Assembly: GCA_031281115.1 (NCBI GenBank)
Contig: JAITFV010000192.1
Coordinates: 1-23,186 of the forward strand
Direction: 5' to 3'
DNA length: 23,186 bases
DNA from: Oscillospiraceae bacterium
Lineage (GTDB): Bacteria > Bacillota > Clostridia > Oscillospirales > Ruminococcaceae
Under the pieces are notes generated by a model. That model saw nothing but the letters and a program-made list of their open reading frames with translations, was not told where the DNA came from and searched no databases. Positions within the stretch are counted from its first letter, which is position 1, and each line of letters starts with the position of its first letter. The position numbers were made by a program, and so were the translations under genes. Below are positions 14,347-22,271 of the stretch, one piece after another.

Positions 14347-16665
14347 ATGAACTTAATTGACATTATAAAATCAATCAAAAACCTACCCCCTCACGAAATC
14401 CATACAGTATTATCAAACGCCGTCATGAGCGAAATCGCTGTTGACTGGCGAAGAAGCGCAGTAAAAGACGGGCGTAAAGCCGCTTATCTGTCGATGGAAT
14501 TCTTAATGGGTCGGGCGGTATATAATAATTTGCTTTGTCTCGGGCTGACCGAAGAAGTTAAAAAAGCCTTTGAAGAAGCGGGCGCGGATTTCAACGCGCT
14601 TGAAGAAATTGAGGATGCCGCACTCGGGAACGGCGGGCTCGGGCGGCTCGCGGCGTGTTTCTTGGACAGTGCGGCGGCGCAGGGTTACGCGCTTGACGGT
14701 TACGGGATAAGATATAAATACGGGCTCTTCAAGCAGAGTTTCAAGGGCGGTTTTCAGAAAGAAGCGCCCGATGACTGGACGAAGTACGGCGACCCTTGGA
14801 GCGTGAGGCGCGAAGATGAAGCCGTTATACTTGAATACGGCGACATGACGGTAAGTGCCGTGCCTTATGATATGCCGATTATTGGCAAAGGAAAAGAAAA
14901 TATAAGGACGTTGCGGCTTTGGCAGGCAGAGCCGATTAGAGAACAGGAGTTTGATTTTGCGGCTTTTGATAAAGGCGAATATTTAAAAGCTTCGGAAAAC
15001 GCAATACTCGCGGAAAATATTTCACGCTGCCTTTATCCTAACGATAACAGTTATGCGGGCTTGAAGCTTCGGCTTCGGCAGGAATATTTCTTCAGCGCGG
15101 CGAGTATTCGTGATATTATCAGAAAGCATAAACAAAACGGCAAAAGTGTGCAGGAGCTGCCCGAGTGCGTCAGCGTGCAGCTTAACGACACGCACCCTGT
15201 TGTGGCTATACCGGAGTTTATAAGGATTCTTGTTGATGAAGAGGGAGTCGCGTTCAGCGAGGCGCTCGTTATTGCCCGTAAAATATTTAACTATACAAAC
15301 CATACGGTTATGCCCGAAGCTCTCGAAAAATGGGATACCGACTTAGTAGAAGAAATTCTGCCGCGGATTTACGAGATTTGTCTGCAAATAAACGAGGCGT
15401 TCATAAATTCGCTCTACGTGAACGGATTTGCGACAGAGAAAATCGATGAATTGCGTATAATTGCAGGAACTACGCTTCATATGGCGCGTATGGCGATTTA
15501 CTGTTCAAGCGCGGTCAACGGCGTGGCGCAGCTGCACACCGATATTCTCAAAGCCGACGTTCTTAAGGATTGGTATGAATTGTACCCTGAAAAATTCCAA
15601 AACAAAACCAACGGCATAACGCCGCGCCGCTGGATAGGCTTGTGCAATCCCGGATTGTCGGATTTAATAACTGAGCTTTTAGGCGATAAAGACTGGCTTT
15701 ATGACTTAGACAGGCTTAAAGAACTGCGCAAGTATGCAGAAGACAGCGCGGTTATTGCGCGTTTTGCAAAAATAAAAAAGCAGAATAAAATAAAACTCGC
15801 CGATTATATTAAAAAACATGAAGGGATTTTAATCGACCCCGGCAGCATTTTTGATATACAGATTAAAAGATTGCACGAATATAAGCGGCAATTGCTGAAT
15901 GCATTTTCGATTCTTTATTTGTACTTCGGAATTAAAGAGGGCAGGCTGACTAATTTTTATCCGACAACATTTATTTTCGGCGCGAAAAGCGCCCCCGCTT
16001 ACATGAGAGCGAAGGGCATAATCAAGTATATTAACGAAATTGCGAAGTTAATTGACTCTGACAAAGACGTGCGCGGGCTGATTAAAGTCGTGTTTGTGCA
16101 AAATTATAATGTAAGTTATGCGGAAAAGTTAATTGTCGCCGCTGATGTTTCAGAGCAGATTTCGACTGCGGGGACAGAGGCAAGCGGCACAGGGAACATG
16201 AAATTCATGCTCAATGGTACGGTTACGCTCGGCACTATGGACGGCGCAAATGTTGAAATCGTTGAGGAAGCGGGCGCACAGAACAACTATATTTTCGGGG
16301 CAATAGCGCAGGAACTCGGAAAGATTATGCAGACTTACGAACCGCGCAAAATCGCCGCCAATGACCCGCATATTAACAAAGTTTTGCAAACTTTAATCGA
16401 CGGCACTGTTTCGGACAACGGCACGGGACTGTTTCGCGAACTGTATTTTGCATTGACAGATGGCGCATCATGGCATGTGCCGGACCATTATTATCTGCTC
16501 GGCGACCTTAATTCTTACATCAACGCGAAACTGCAAATTAATGCAGATTACCGCGAAAACCACAATGAATTTATGAGAAAATGCTGGCTTAATACTGCGG
16601 GTGCGGGGAAATTCAGTTCAGACAGGACAATCAAGGATTACGCAGAGAATATCTGGAAATTGTAG
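14347..16665 (+). CDS. glgP: Glycogen (alpha-glucan) phosphorylase
   Basis: A 772-residue cytosolic enzyme that releases glucose 1-phosphate from glycogen or maltodextrins with phosphate. This is within the family length, at the shorter bacterial end. It shows AAYLSMEFLMGR near the N-terminus, ALGNGGLGRLAACFLDS, the QLNDTHP and NYTNHTVMPEALE blocks, KTNGITPRRW, IQIKRLHEYKRQ, and the pyridoxal-phosphate site EASGTGNMKFMLNG with Lys619. The ATG at 14347 follows AAAGGA; the ATG at 14339 is closed after three codons. It lies downstream of the LRR lipoprotein, whose promoter it likely shares. No other glycogen genes are in the window. Its stop is 19 nt from that of the convergent gene. Confidence 0.96.
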   Translation: MNLIDIIKSIKNLPPHEIHTVLSNAVMSEIAVDWRRSAVKDGRKAAYLSMEFLMGRAVYNNLLCLGLTEEVKKAFEEAGADFNALEEIEDAALGNGGLGRLAACFLDSAAAQGYALDGYGIRYKYGLFKQSFKGGFQKEAPDDWTKYGDPWSVRREDEAVILEYGDMTVSAVPYDMPIIGKGKENIRTLRLWQAEPIREQEFDFAAFDKGEYLKASENAILAENISRCLYPNDNSYAGLKLRLRQEYFFSAASIRDIIRKHKQNGKSVQELPECVSVQLNDTHPVVAIPEFIRILVDEEGVAFSEALVIARKIFNYTNHTVMPEALEKWDTDLVEEILPRIYEICLQINEAFINSLYVNGFATEKIDELRIIAGTTLHMARMAIYCSSAVNGVAQLHTDILKADVLKDWYELYPEKFQNKTNGITPRRWIGLCNPGLSDLITELLGDKDWLYDLDRLKELRKYAEDSAVIARFAKIKKQNKIKLADYIKKHEGILIDPGSIFDIQIKRLHEYKRQLLNAFSILYLYFGIKEGRLTNFYPTTFIFGAKSAPAYMRAKGIIKYINEIAKLIDSDKDVRGLIKVVFVQNYNVSYAEKLIVAADVSEQISTAGTEASGTGNMKFMLNGTVTLGTMDGANVEIVEEAGAQNNYIFGAIAQELGKIMQTYEPRKIAANDPHINKVLQTLIDGTVSDNGTGLFRELYFALTDGASWHVPDHYYLLGDLNSYINAKLQINADYRENHNEFMRKCWLNTAGAGKFSSDRTIKDYAENIWKL

Positions 16666-16688
16666 GGAGTGCAAGCCCTCTCCTCTAC
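16662..16688. terminator. Weak hairpin spanning both convergent stop codons
   Basis: GTAGGGAG (16662-16669) pairs with CTCC and CTAC (16680-16688) with one bulged T. It covers the stop codons of glgP and the minus-strand gene. No U-run follows on either side, so its role in termination is doubtful. Confidence 0.25.
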
Positions 16689-17371
16689 AGAATATTCCGC
16701 CCGGTCAAGAACTGCACTGCCTTCTGCGGCGAAGTCCTGACGTGTTCCATCTCCGGCGAGTGAAGCTTTCCGGCGTTGCGGTAATCGAAGCTGTCGCAGA
16801 ATTCGCTGACATTGATGTTAAGTGTTTTCGCATACTCCGAAACAACTTCATTTAAAGCCTTGAGAAATTCCGCACGGACGTGCTTGTTCATCTGCTCGGA
16901 CTTTGTAGCCAAGAGGTGATAATGCGGCAGACAGTAATATTCCTGTTCCTTAAAAAGGTCTTTGAACCTGCGGTCTTTCTCGAAAAGCGTGTATACGGTT
17001 TTAAGCATATGATTCACGCCCCAGTCTACTTTGGAACAGACGAAGCAGGTGTGCTCAATTTTATCGGCGCGCTTGGATTTTGAAGCAAAGATATTCTTGC
17101 TTTCAAAAACTTTACTCCTTACCTCGGCAAGATGAGTGTTAAGCGTCAATGCGAGCGAAAGGCGATTACCCTGCTTGGCAAGCATAGGATAATGCACAAG
17201 GCAGAAGCCGAGTTTATTAGTTTCTTCGCGAACATCGGGCTCCATCATCGCCGCGCCCATTATGTATTCGCTGATGTGCTCTTCTACCGTATCGCGCATA
17301 CGGCAAATAGGGCAGCCCTCTTTAGGTTCAAAAACCTCGTTTACGGGAATGGTTAAAATGCTTTCTCTCAT
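16685..17371 (-). CDS. DUF6062-type protein with duplicated CxxC...CxxH modules
   Basis: A 228-residue soluble protein, probably of the DUF6062 family of Firmicutes, with unknown function. It contains two copies of a likely metal-binding arrangement: C20-x2-C23-x33-C57-x2-H60 and C109-x2-C112-x34-C147-x2-H150. Each begins with C-P/F-I/V-C and ends in C-L-x-H-Y, with helical sequence between. The near-identical spacing points to an internal duplication and structural zinc sites. There is no signal peptide or membrane segment. The ATG follows AAAGGA. It is divergent from ogg with a 91-nt shared gap in which I see no convincing promoter. The family name rests on recognition; the Cys/His pattern is directly visible. 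Confidence 0.75.
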   Translation of the reverse strand: MRESILTIPVNEVFEPKEGCPICRMRDTVEEHISEYIMGAAMMEPDVREETNKLGFCLVHYPMLAKQGNRLSLALTLNTHLAEVRSKVFESKNIFASKSKRADKIEHTCFVCSKVDWGVNHMLKTVYTLFEKDRRFKDLFKEQEYYCLPHYHLLATKSEQMNKHVRAEFLKALNEVVSEYAKTLNINVSEFCDSFDYRNAGKLHSPEMEHVRTSPQKAVQFLTGRNIL

Positions 17372-17462
17372 TTTCTGTTAATTCCTTTCCTCACAAAATC
17401 GATATGAAAACTTCGTTTCCCCGATTCAGTAAAATTTATTGTTAAGTTTAAAGGCGCCTTCC

Positions 17463-18257
17463 ATGATTACAGATTGTTTTATTGAAATTAAAAATTTTAA
17501 CTCTGCGCTGACCCTGACAGGCGGGCAGGCGTTTCGTTGGGGGCGTATTGAAAAAAATTGCTACCTCGGAATTGTTGGTTCCCGTATAGTTGCGCTTCAC
17601 CGCGAAGAAGGCGGAATAAGGCTTCTCGGAGCAGCAGACAGCGATACAGATTTTTGGTCGGATTATTTCGATTCCCGGACGGATTATGAGAAAATCGTAA
17701 AATGTTTTTCGGAAGATGAAATTTTGCGCAAAGCGTGTGAATACGCGCACGGATTAAGATTACTGCGGCAGGAGCCGTTTGAGACGCTGATTAGTTTTAT
17801 TATCTCGCAAAACAATAATATTCCTCGTATTACGGGGATTATTGAAAAACTGTGCGCAGGTTTCGGCGAACGAATTACAAAAAAACATTTCGCTTTTCCG
17901 ACAGCGGAAGACCTTGCGGAGGCAGATTTATCGGCAATCGGCGCAGGTTATCGCGCAGGGTATATAAACGATGCGGCGCGTAAAGTCAAAAGCGGTGAAA
18001 TTAATCTTGATTTGATTTATGACATGCAAACAGAGCAGGCACGACACGAACTCATGAAAATCAAGGGCGTCGGCGAAAAAGTCGCTGATTGTGTGCTTTT
18101 GTTTGCTTACGGCAAGAGCACTTTCCCGAAAGATGTGCATATAAAACGCGCAGTCCATGAATTTTACCCCGGCGGTTTACCCGCTTGTATTGCGGGATTT
18201 GAGGGAATCGCACAGCAATATCTGTTTGAATATTATCGGAATGTGAGGAGGAAATAA
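17463..18257 (+). CDS. ogg: 8-oxoguanine DNA glycosylase/AP lyase (OGG1-like)
   Basis: 264 residues. It excises 8-oxoguanine paired with cytosine and nicks the abasic site. The N-terminal OGG domain has GGQAFRWG near residue 20. The helix-hairpin-helix-GPD core follows, with FISFIISQNNNIPRI-like helices (ISFIISQNNNIPRI here) and MKIKGVGEKVADC holding the catalytic Lys206. FPKDVHIKR holds the catalytic Asp224. Both catalytic residues of the OGG1 family are present. ATG 17463 was preferred to the TTG at 17439 because the family match starts there and AAAGGCG is about 6 nt upstream; this site is weak. The next gene starts 1 nt after the stop, and its ribosome site is built into the last codons of ogg, so the genes are coupled. 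Confidence 0.92.
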   Translation: MITDCFIEIKNFNSALTLTGGQAFRWGRIEKNCYLGIVGSRIVALHREEGGIRLLGAADSDTDFWSDYFDSRTDYEKIVKCFSEDEILRKACEYAHGLRLLRQEPFETLISFIISQNNNIPRITGIIEKLCAGFGERITKKHFAFPTAEDLAEADLSAIGAGYRAGYINDAARKVKSGEINLDLIYDMQTEQARHELMKIKGVGEKVADCVLLFAYGKSTFPKDVHIKRAVHEFYPGGLPACIAGFEGIAQQYLFEYYRNVRRK

Positions 18258-18258
18258 A

Positions 18259-18642
18259 ATGTTTTGTATAAAATGCGGGGTTGCTTTAGGCGAGAAAAAT
18301 ATTTTTTGCCACACCTGCGGGAGTAAAATTACAAAAGAACCGGAGCCTGCAGGGTTTGATATCTTTGCCGAACCGCCCGAGCCGGAAACTGCCCCACCCG
18401 CGCCACCCCCTTTTAATTTTAATCTCTTTCCGCCCGAGGCTCAACCCGTACCGGAAGAGGTTTTTCTTGCGATTGAAGCGCTGGAGGCTTCTTTGCCGTC
18501 TGAGCAAAGGACAGTATCAATTACCGGAAGAAAAGAAAAAGAATACTTCGGCTTCCCCGCGCTTATTTTCTGCCTTACGATTATAGGTATATTATCGGCG
18601 GCGTGTGGGGTACTTGCGATTTTGTATTTTGGAGGATTATAA
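18259..18642 (+). CDS. Zinc-ribbon membrane protein between ogg and ung
   Basis: 127 residues. The N-terminal zinc ribbon is C3-x2-C6-x10-C17-x2-C20. The middle (28-66) is Pro/Glu-rich and likely disordered, about 67-97 is a short helical part, and residues 99-124 are one membrane helix ending close to the C-terminus. The ribbon would face the cytoplasm if the tail is a C-terminal anchor. This is the common clostridial 'zinc-ribbon domain-containing protein' layout, with no known function. The start lies 1 nt after the ogg stop, with AGGAGG inside the ogg end. The end contains the GGAGG used by ung. The coupling suggests fixed stoichiometry with the two repair enzymes, but a repair role is not shown. 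Confidence 0.8.
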   Translation: MFCIKCGVALGEKNIFCHTCGSKITKEPEPAGFDIFAEPPEPETAPPAPPPFNFNLFPPEAQPVPEEVFLAIEALEASLPSEQRTVSITGRKEKEYFGFPALIFCLTIIGILSAACGVLAILYFGGL

Positions 18643-18644
18643 TT

Positions 18645-19367
18645 ATGGTGAAAATCGGAAATGACTGGGACGAGCTTTTACAAGATGAATTCAAGAAAAG
18701 ATACTATGTAAATCTGCGCGAGTTTTTGAAGCAGGAGTATAGCGCATGCACGATTTATCCTCACATGAACGATATTTTCAACGCGCTGAAACTAACTGCG
18801 TACAGCGAAGTTAAGGCGGTGATTCTCGGACAGGACCCCTACCACGAGCCGGGACAGGCACATGGTTTGTGCTTTTCTGTGCAGGCAGGGACGCGCCGCC
18901 CGCCCTCGCTCGAGAATATTTTTAAGGAACTGACCGATGACACGGGCATAATCCCGCCGTCTCACGGCGATTTGACAAGCTGGGCGAAGAATGGTGTGCT
19001 GCTTTTAAACACTGCGCTGACCGTTCGGCAGGGTATGGCAAACAGCCATAGAAACAGGGGTTGGGAGATTTTCACCGATAGGATTATCGAACTTTTGAAT
19101 AACCGTGCGGAGCCTATTGTTTTCATTCTTTGGGGTATGAACGCGAGAGCAAAAACCGCGCTCCTCACGAATTCGATACATATGGTGCTTACCAGCGCGC
19201 ACCCAAGCCCTCTTTCGGCGCATAACGGCTTCTTTGGAAACCGGCACTTCTCAAAGGCGAATATTTTCCTTGAAGAAAATAAGCGCGAACAAATCAATTG
19301 GCGGTTGGAGGATGAAGTTATACAAAATCTTAAGTTAGAGGATTATACTGCTTGTACTCCAACTTGA
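18645..19367 (+). CDS. ung: Uracil-DNA glycosylase, family 1
   Basis: 240 residues. It removes uracil from DNA to start base-excision repair. Motif A is GQDPYH with the catalytic water-activating Asp64 and Tyr66. The FSV segment stacks on uracil, LLLNTALTV follows, and motif B is HPSPLSAH (186-193), the DNA-intercalation loop with catalytic His186. The length fits bacterial Ung. ATG 18645 was chosen because GGAGG (18631-18635) precedes it by 9 nt and the Ung match begins there; the longer reading would run through the previous gene. It starts 2 nt after the zinc-ribbon stop. The last 38 nt overlap the 3' end of the GH43 gene on the other strand. Confidence 0.97.
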   Translation: MVKIGNDWDELLQDEFKKRYYVNLREFLKQEYSACTIYPHMNDIFNALKLTAYSEVKAVILGQDPYHEPGQAHGLCFSVQAGTRRPPSLENIFKELTDDTGIIPPSHGDLTSWAKNGVLLLNTALTVRQGMANSHRNRGWEIFTDRIIELLNNRAEPIVFILWGMNARAKTALLTNSIHMVLTSAHPSPLSAHNGFFGNRHFSKANIFLEENKREQINWRLEDEVIQNLKLEDYTACTPT

Positions 19368-20826
19368 AATCACGGAATTCGTTGAATTTTTCCTGCTCGC
19401 CGTACTGCGAATACAGTCCGATTACAACACCTGTAAAACCGCCCGCAACCTCGGACGAAAGGTAGCGTGTCTGCGCTTTGCCGAGCGAGGTGTCGCCGCA
19501 GAAAAATTCGTAGTTTATAGCATCTGATTTTATTTTCAGCAAGGTTTCTTTCTCGTTCGCGGGAGTTGAAACCTTTTCTTGTTTTATATCACCGATGTTT
19601 AATTTTAATTTTACGGCAGCACCGTTGAAAGATAAATCGTAATGGTGATTCTCGTCCATGTAAATTGTCACGCCCGCCTCGCCGTCGTTTGCAGTTATCC
19701 GCACTGAAAGCTCCATAACGAATTCTTTTTGGTGCAATCCTATGAATGAGGGCGAACCTATACTGTCAAGCGTATCGGCAGAGCTTTTTATTTTTAATGA
19801 ATTTTCGCCGAAGATATAATTTTCTGCGTCAGGATTGCGTAAAAAACGCCATTCATATGATTCGATGTTTTGAAACGTGAATATGTTTTTGAAGTGTTGA
19901 ATTATTTCCCCGGGGATTTTGTCGGTGGAAACTTCTTCGGTAGTGGTGCCGTTTTCACCGGCTGTAAACCAGCCGTCATCATGGAAATCGACCGGCATTA
20001 AAAACACCTCGCGCCCCAAATGATGAAAAGTGAGCCATCTGTGAATCTGACGGAAACCGAGGTGGAAAATCCATCGGTTGCCGTTAATATCATCAACCAA
20101 GTCGGCGTGTCCGATTCCCTGAATCGGATAACCGCCGAGATTTCTGTTAGTGAGGACGGGGTTTTCCGCGTAAGGTTCATACGGTCCCCATAAATTTTCC
20201 GAGCGGGCATAAGTTACCATATGCCCGTATTCGGTGCCGCCTTCTGCCGCCATTAAATAATAACAGTTATTAATTTTATACAAATGCGGGCTCTCAAGAT
20301 ACCTTCCGCCTGTGCCGCTCCAAAGCGCTCTCGGCTCTGAAAGCAGCTTCCCCGTTTCGATGTCGATTTCGCTTTGAATAATTGCAGATTTTCCGTCCTT
20401 GTCGTGTCCGTTGCTCATGAAATAGGTTTTGCCGTTTTCAAAGTAGAACGATGGGTCAATGCCCTCCTGCTCAACGTAAATCGGTTCTGACCATTCAGCC
20501 CCGTAAATATCGTCGGTGCAGACGTAGAAATTGCCGCCGCCTGTAACATTAGTTGTCGTCATATAGAATCTGCCGTTATTATGCCTGATTGTCGGCGCGA
20601 AAATCCCGCAGGAACTTTCGACGCCGTCAAGCGGCAGCTGTGATTTGCGCGTCAGAACATTCCCGATTTGCTTCCAGTTTATTAAATCCTCGCTTTCAAA
20701 CAGCGGTACGCCCGGAAAGTATTGAAAAGAACTGGCAACCAAGTAATATTTGTTTTCAACGCGGCACACGCTCGGGTCGGGGTAAAAGCCTCTGATTACG
20801 GGATTTTTGAATGATTTGTATGACAT
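19330..20826 (-). CDS. Glycoside hydrolase family 43 (beta-xylosidase/arabinofuranosidase-like)
   Basis: 498 residues. It is a five-bladed beta-propeller of the GH43 type with the three expected acidic residues: Asp17 (base, YPDPS), Asp124 (pKa modulator, GIDPS) and Glu178 (acid, RYLESPH). After about residue 315 comes a beta-sandwich domain (the C2-type accessory domain of xylosidases). The likely substrates are xylose- or arabinose-containing oligosaccharides. There is no signal peptide, so it acts inside the cell. ATG 20826 was taken because AGAGAGG lies about 8 nt upstream and the family match starts there; a longer reading would overlap the flippase end. It begins 4 nt after the flippase stop, placing it as the last gene of a polysaccharide operon. 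Its subfamily is not certain. Confidence 0.92.
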   Translation of the reverse strand: MSYKSFKNPVIRGFYPDPSVCRVENKYYLVASSFQYFPGVPLFESEDLINWKQIGNVLTRKSQLPLDGVESSCGIFAPTIRHNNGRFYMTTTNVTGGGNFYVCTDDIYGAEWSEPIYVEQEGIDPSFYFENGKTYFMSNGHDKDGKSAIIQSEIDIETGKLLSEPRALWSGTGGRYLESPHLYKINNCYYLMAAEGGTEYGHMVTYARSENLWGPYEPYAENPVLTNRNLGGYPIQGIGHADLVDDINGNRWIFHLGFRQIHRWLTFHHLGREVFLMPVDFHDDGWFTAGENGTTTEEVSTDKIPGEIIQHFKNIFTFQNIESYEWRFLRNPDAENYIFGENSLKIKSSADTLDSIGSPSFIGLHQKEFVMELSVRITANDGEAGVTIYMDENHHYDLSFNGAAVKLKLNIGDIKQEKVSTPANEKETLLKIKSDAINYEFFCGDTSLGKAQTRYLSSEVAGGFTGVVIGLYSQYGEQEKFNEFRDFKLEYKQYNPLT

Positions 20827-20830
20827 ATTT

Positions 20831-22270
20831 TTAACCTCTCTTAAAAATTTTATTGAAGTTTTCTGTGAAAAAAGCATCTTTAGTAAGATGTAAATATATT
20901 GCCGAAACGCCGAGGTAAAAACCTGCACCGATAACCACTTGAATAAAAATAGTCCACCCGAAGCGGTCTGTAACAACTCCGATGTAATGCACAAGCACGT
21001 ACATAACCGCGCCGGCAGCGAAAAAGAACAGCGAGTTTTTAAGATACTTTCCGATAGGGAGCTGTTTTTTGGCGGCGAGAACTACAATAAAACAGCGCAG
21101 GCTTTCCGCTAAAATTGTGCTGATTGCCGCCCCCGTTGCTCCGAGCTGCGGTATTAGAATAAAATTTGCCGCGACGTTTATCAACGCGCCGGCTACAGTC
21201 GAAATCGTATGCATTTTATCTAAATTGTTCGGGATTAAATACTGCGCTGTGATTACGTTTTGAAAAGCTAAGAAGGGGATAATTATACACAAGGTTTTAA
21301 TCAGCGCGCCGCACTCCCGGAACTCTCCGCCGAAAAACCAGGGCGCAAACCTGCCGGCAATCCCCGCAATTCCGAACATCATAGCAATCGCCAAAAGCAT
21401 AACGTATTTCATTGAGAGCAGAGTTAATCTGTTTTTTTCATTTTCGTCGCCCTTAGCGTTAATATTCGATATTCTCGGAATCATAATGGCATTAAACGCG
21501 GTGATTAGTCCTATGGGAACGAAGATAATTTTTTGCGAGTTTTCGTAAAAACCGAGCTGGATTTTGTCCGTCATTGCGCCGAGCATAATTTTGTCAAGTA
21601 TATTATAAACGCTCAAGGCAATAACCGGGATAAATAAGACCAGCAAGGGTTTAATATGCGGTTTCATGCAAGCCCAAGTAGGTCTCACAAAGCGAATGAA
21701 ACGCTTCACAAATGCCCAAACCATAGCTTGCCCGAAGAATGTTCCGAGCGACATTATGAGTGTATATTTCCATAAATCCGCAGGTTCGTTCACGAAAACA
21801 AAAACGCTTCCGGTGGCGAGCAATTTCACTGCGACGTTACGCACGACTGTGAACTTCACCTGTTCAAGTCCCATAAAAAGCCAGTTTATATCAAGCAGCG
21901 CACTGAAAAGCGCAATCGCGTGAATCGTAAAAAACAAGCGGTATTCTCCTGTGAAAAAAACGAGAAAAACTATATAAGCGAGCAAAGCAAAAACCGAAAC
22001 CAAAAGATGCAGAAAAAATAAATTGCCGAACGTTTTGTCGAGCTGCTGCTTATCATCGCGCACAGCGGCTATTGTTCGTGCGCCGTGGTGAGCGAGCCCC
22101 AATTTCGCGAAATAAACGAAATAGGTAACGATTGAAAACGTGTATGAATATATACCGATACCTTCCGCGCCAAGCACTCTCGAAAGATAAGGCGAGAGCG
22201 CAAGCGGTACAAGGATAATAAGGAGCTGGTATAGGCTTTGATAGAGGAGATTTTTCTTTATGGCGGGCAT
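20831..22270 (-). CDS. Wzx-type oligosaccharide flippase
   Basis: A 479-residue integral membrane protein of the MOP superfamily (polysaccharide biosynthesis protein / PST family). It has about 12-14 hydrophobic helices and the characteristic N-terminal segment of a helix followed by LSPYLSRVLGAEGIGIYSY. Such proteins flip lipid-linked sugar repeat units across the membrane for surface polysaccharide assembly. ATG 22270 stands one base after the stop of the upstream O-antigen ligase, and its GGAGGAG lies within that gene's last codons (spacing about 11), so translation is probably coupled. The flanking ligase/polymerase and downstream GH43 place it in a capsule or exopolysaccharide cluster. 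The substrate cannot be told from sequence. Confidence 0.93.
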   Translation of the reverse strand: MPAIKKNLLYQSLYQLLIILVPLALSPYLSRVLGAEGIGIYSYTFSIVTYFVYFAKLGLAHHGARTIAAVRDDKQQLDKTFGNLFFLHLLVSVFALLAYIVFLVFFTGEYRLFFTIHAIALFSALLDINWLFMGLEQVKFTVVRNVAVKLLATGSVFVFVNEPADLWKYTLIMSLGTFFGQAMVWAFVKRFIRFVRPTWACMKPHIKPLLVLFIPVIALSVYNILDKIMLGAMTDKIQLGFYENSQKIIFVPIGLITAFNAIMIPRISNINAKGDENEKNRLTLLSMKYVMLLAIAMMFGIAGIAGRFAPWFFGGEFRECGALIKTLCIIIPFLAFQNVITAQYLIPNNLDKMHTISTVAGALINVAANFILIPQLGATGAAISTILAESLRCFIVVLAAKKQLPIGKYLKNSLFFFAAGAVMYVLVHYIGVVTDRFGWTIFIQVVIGAGFYLGVSAIYLHLTKDAFFTENFNKIFKRG

Positions 22271-22271
22271 G

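Noticed and set aside
20827..20994. N-terminal extension of GH43 to 554 residues
   Set aside because: It would overlap the 3' end of the flippase gene, has no family match, and a good ribosome site precedes ATG 20826.
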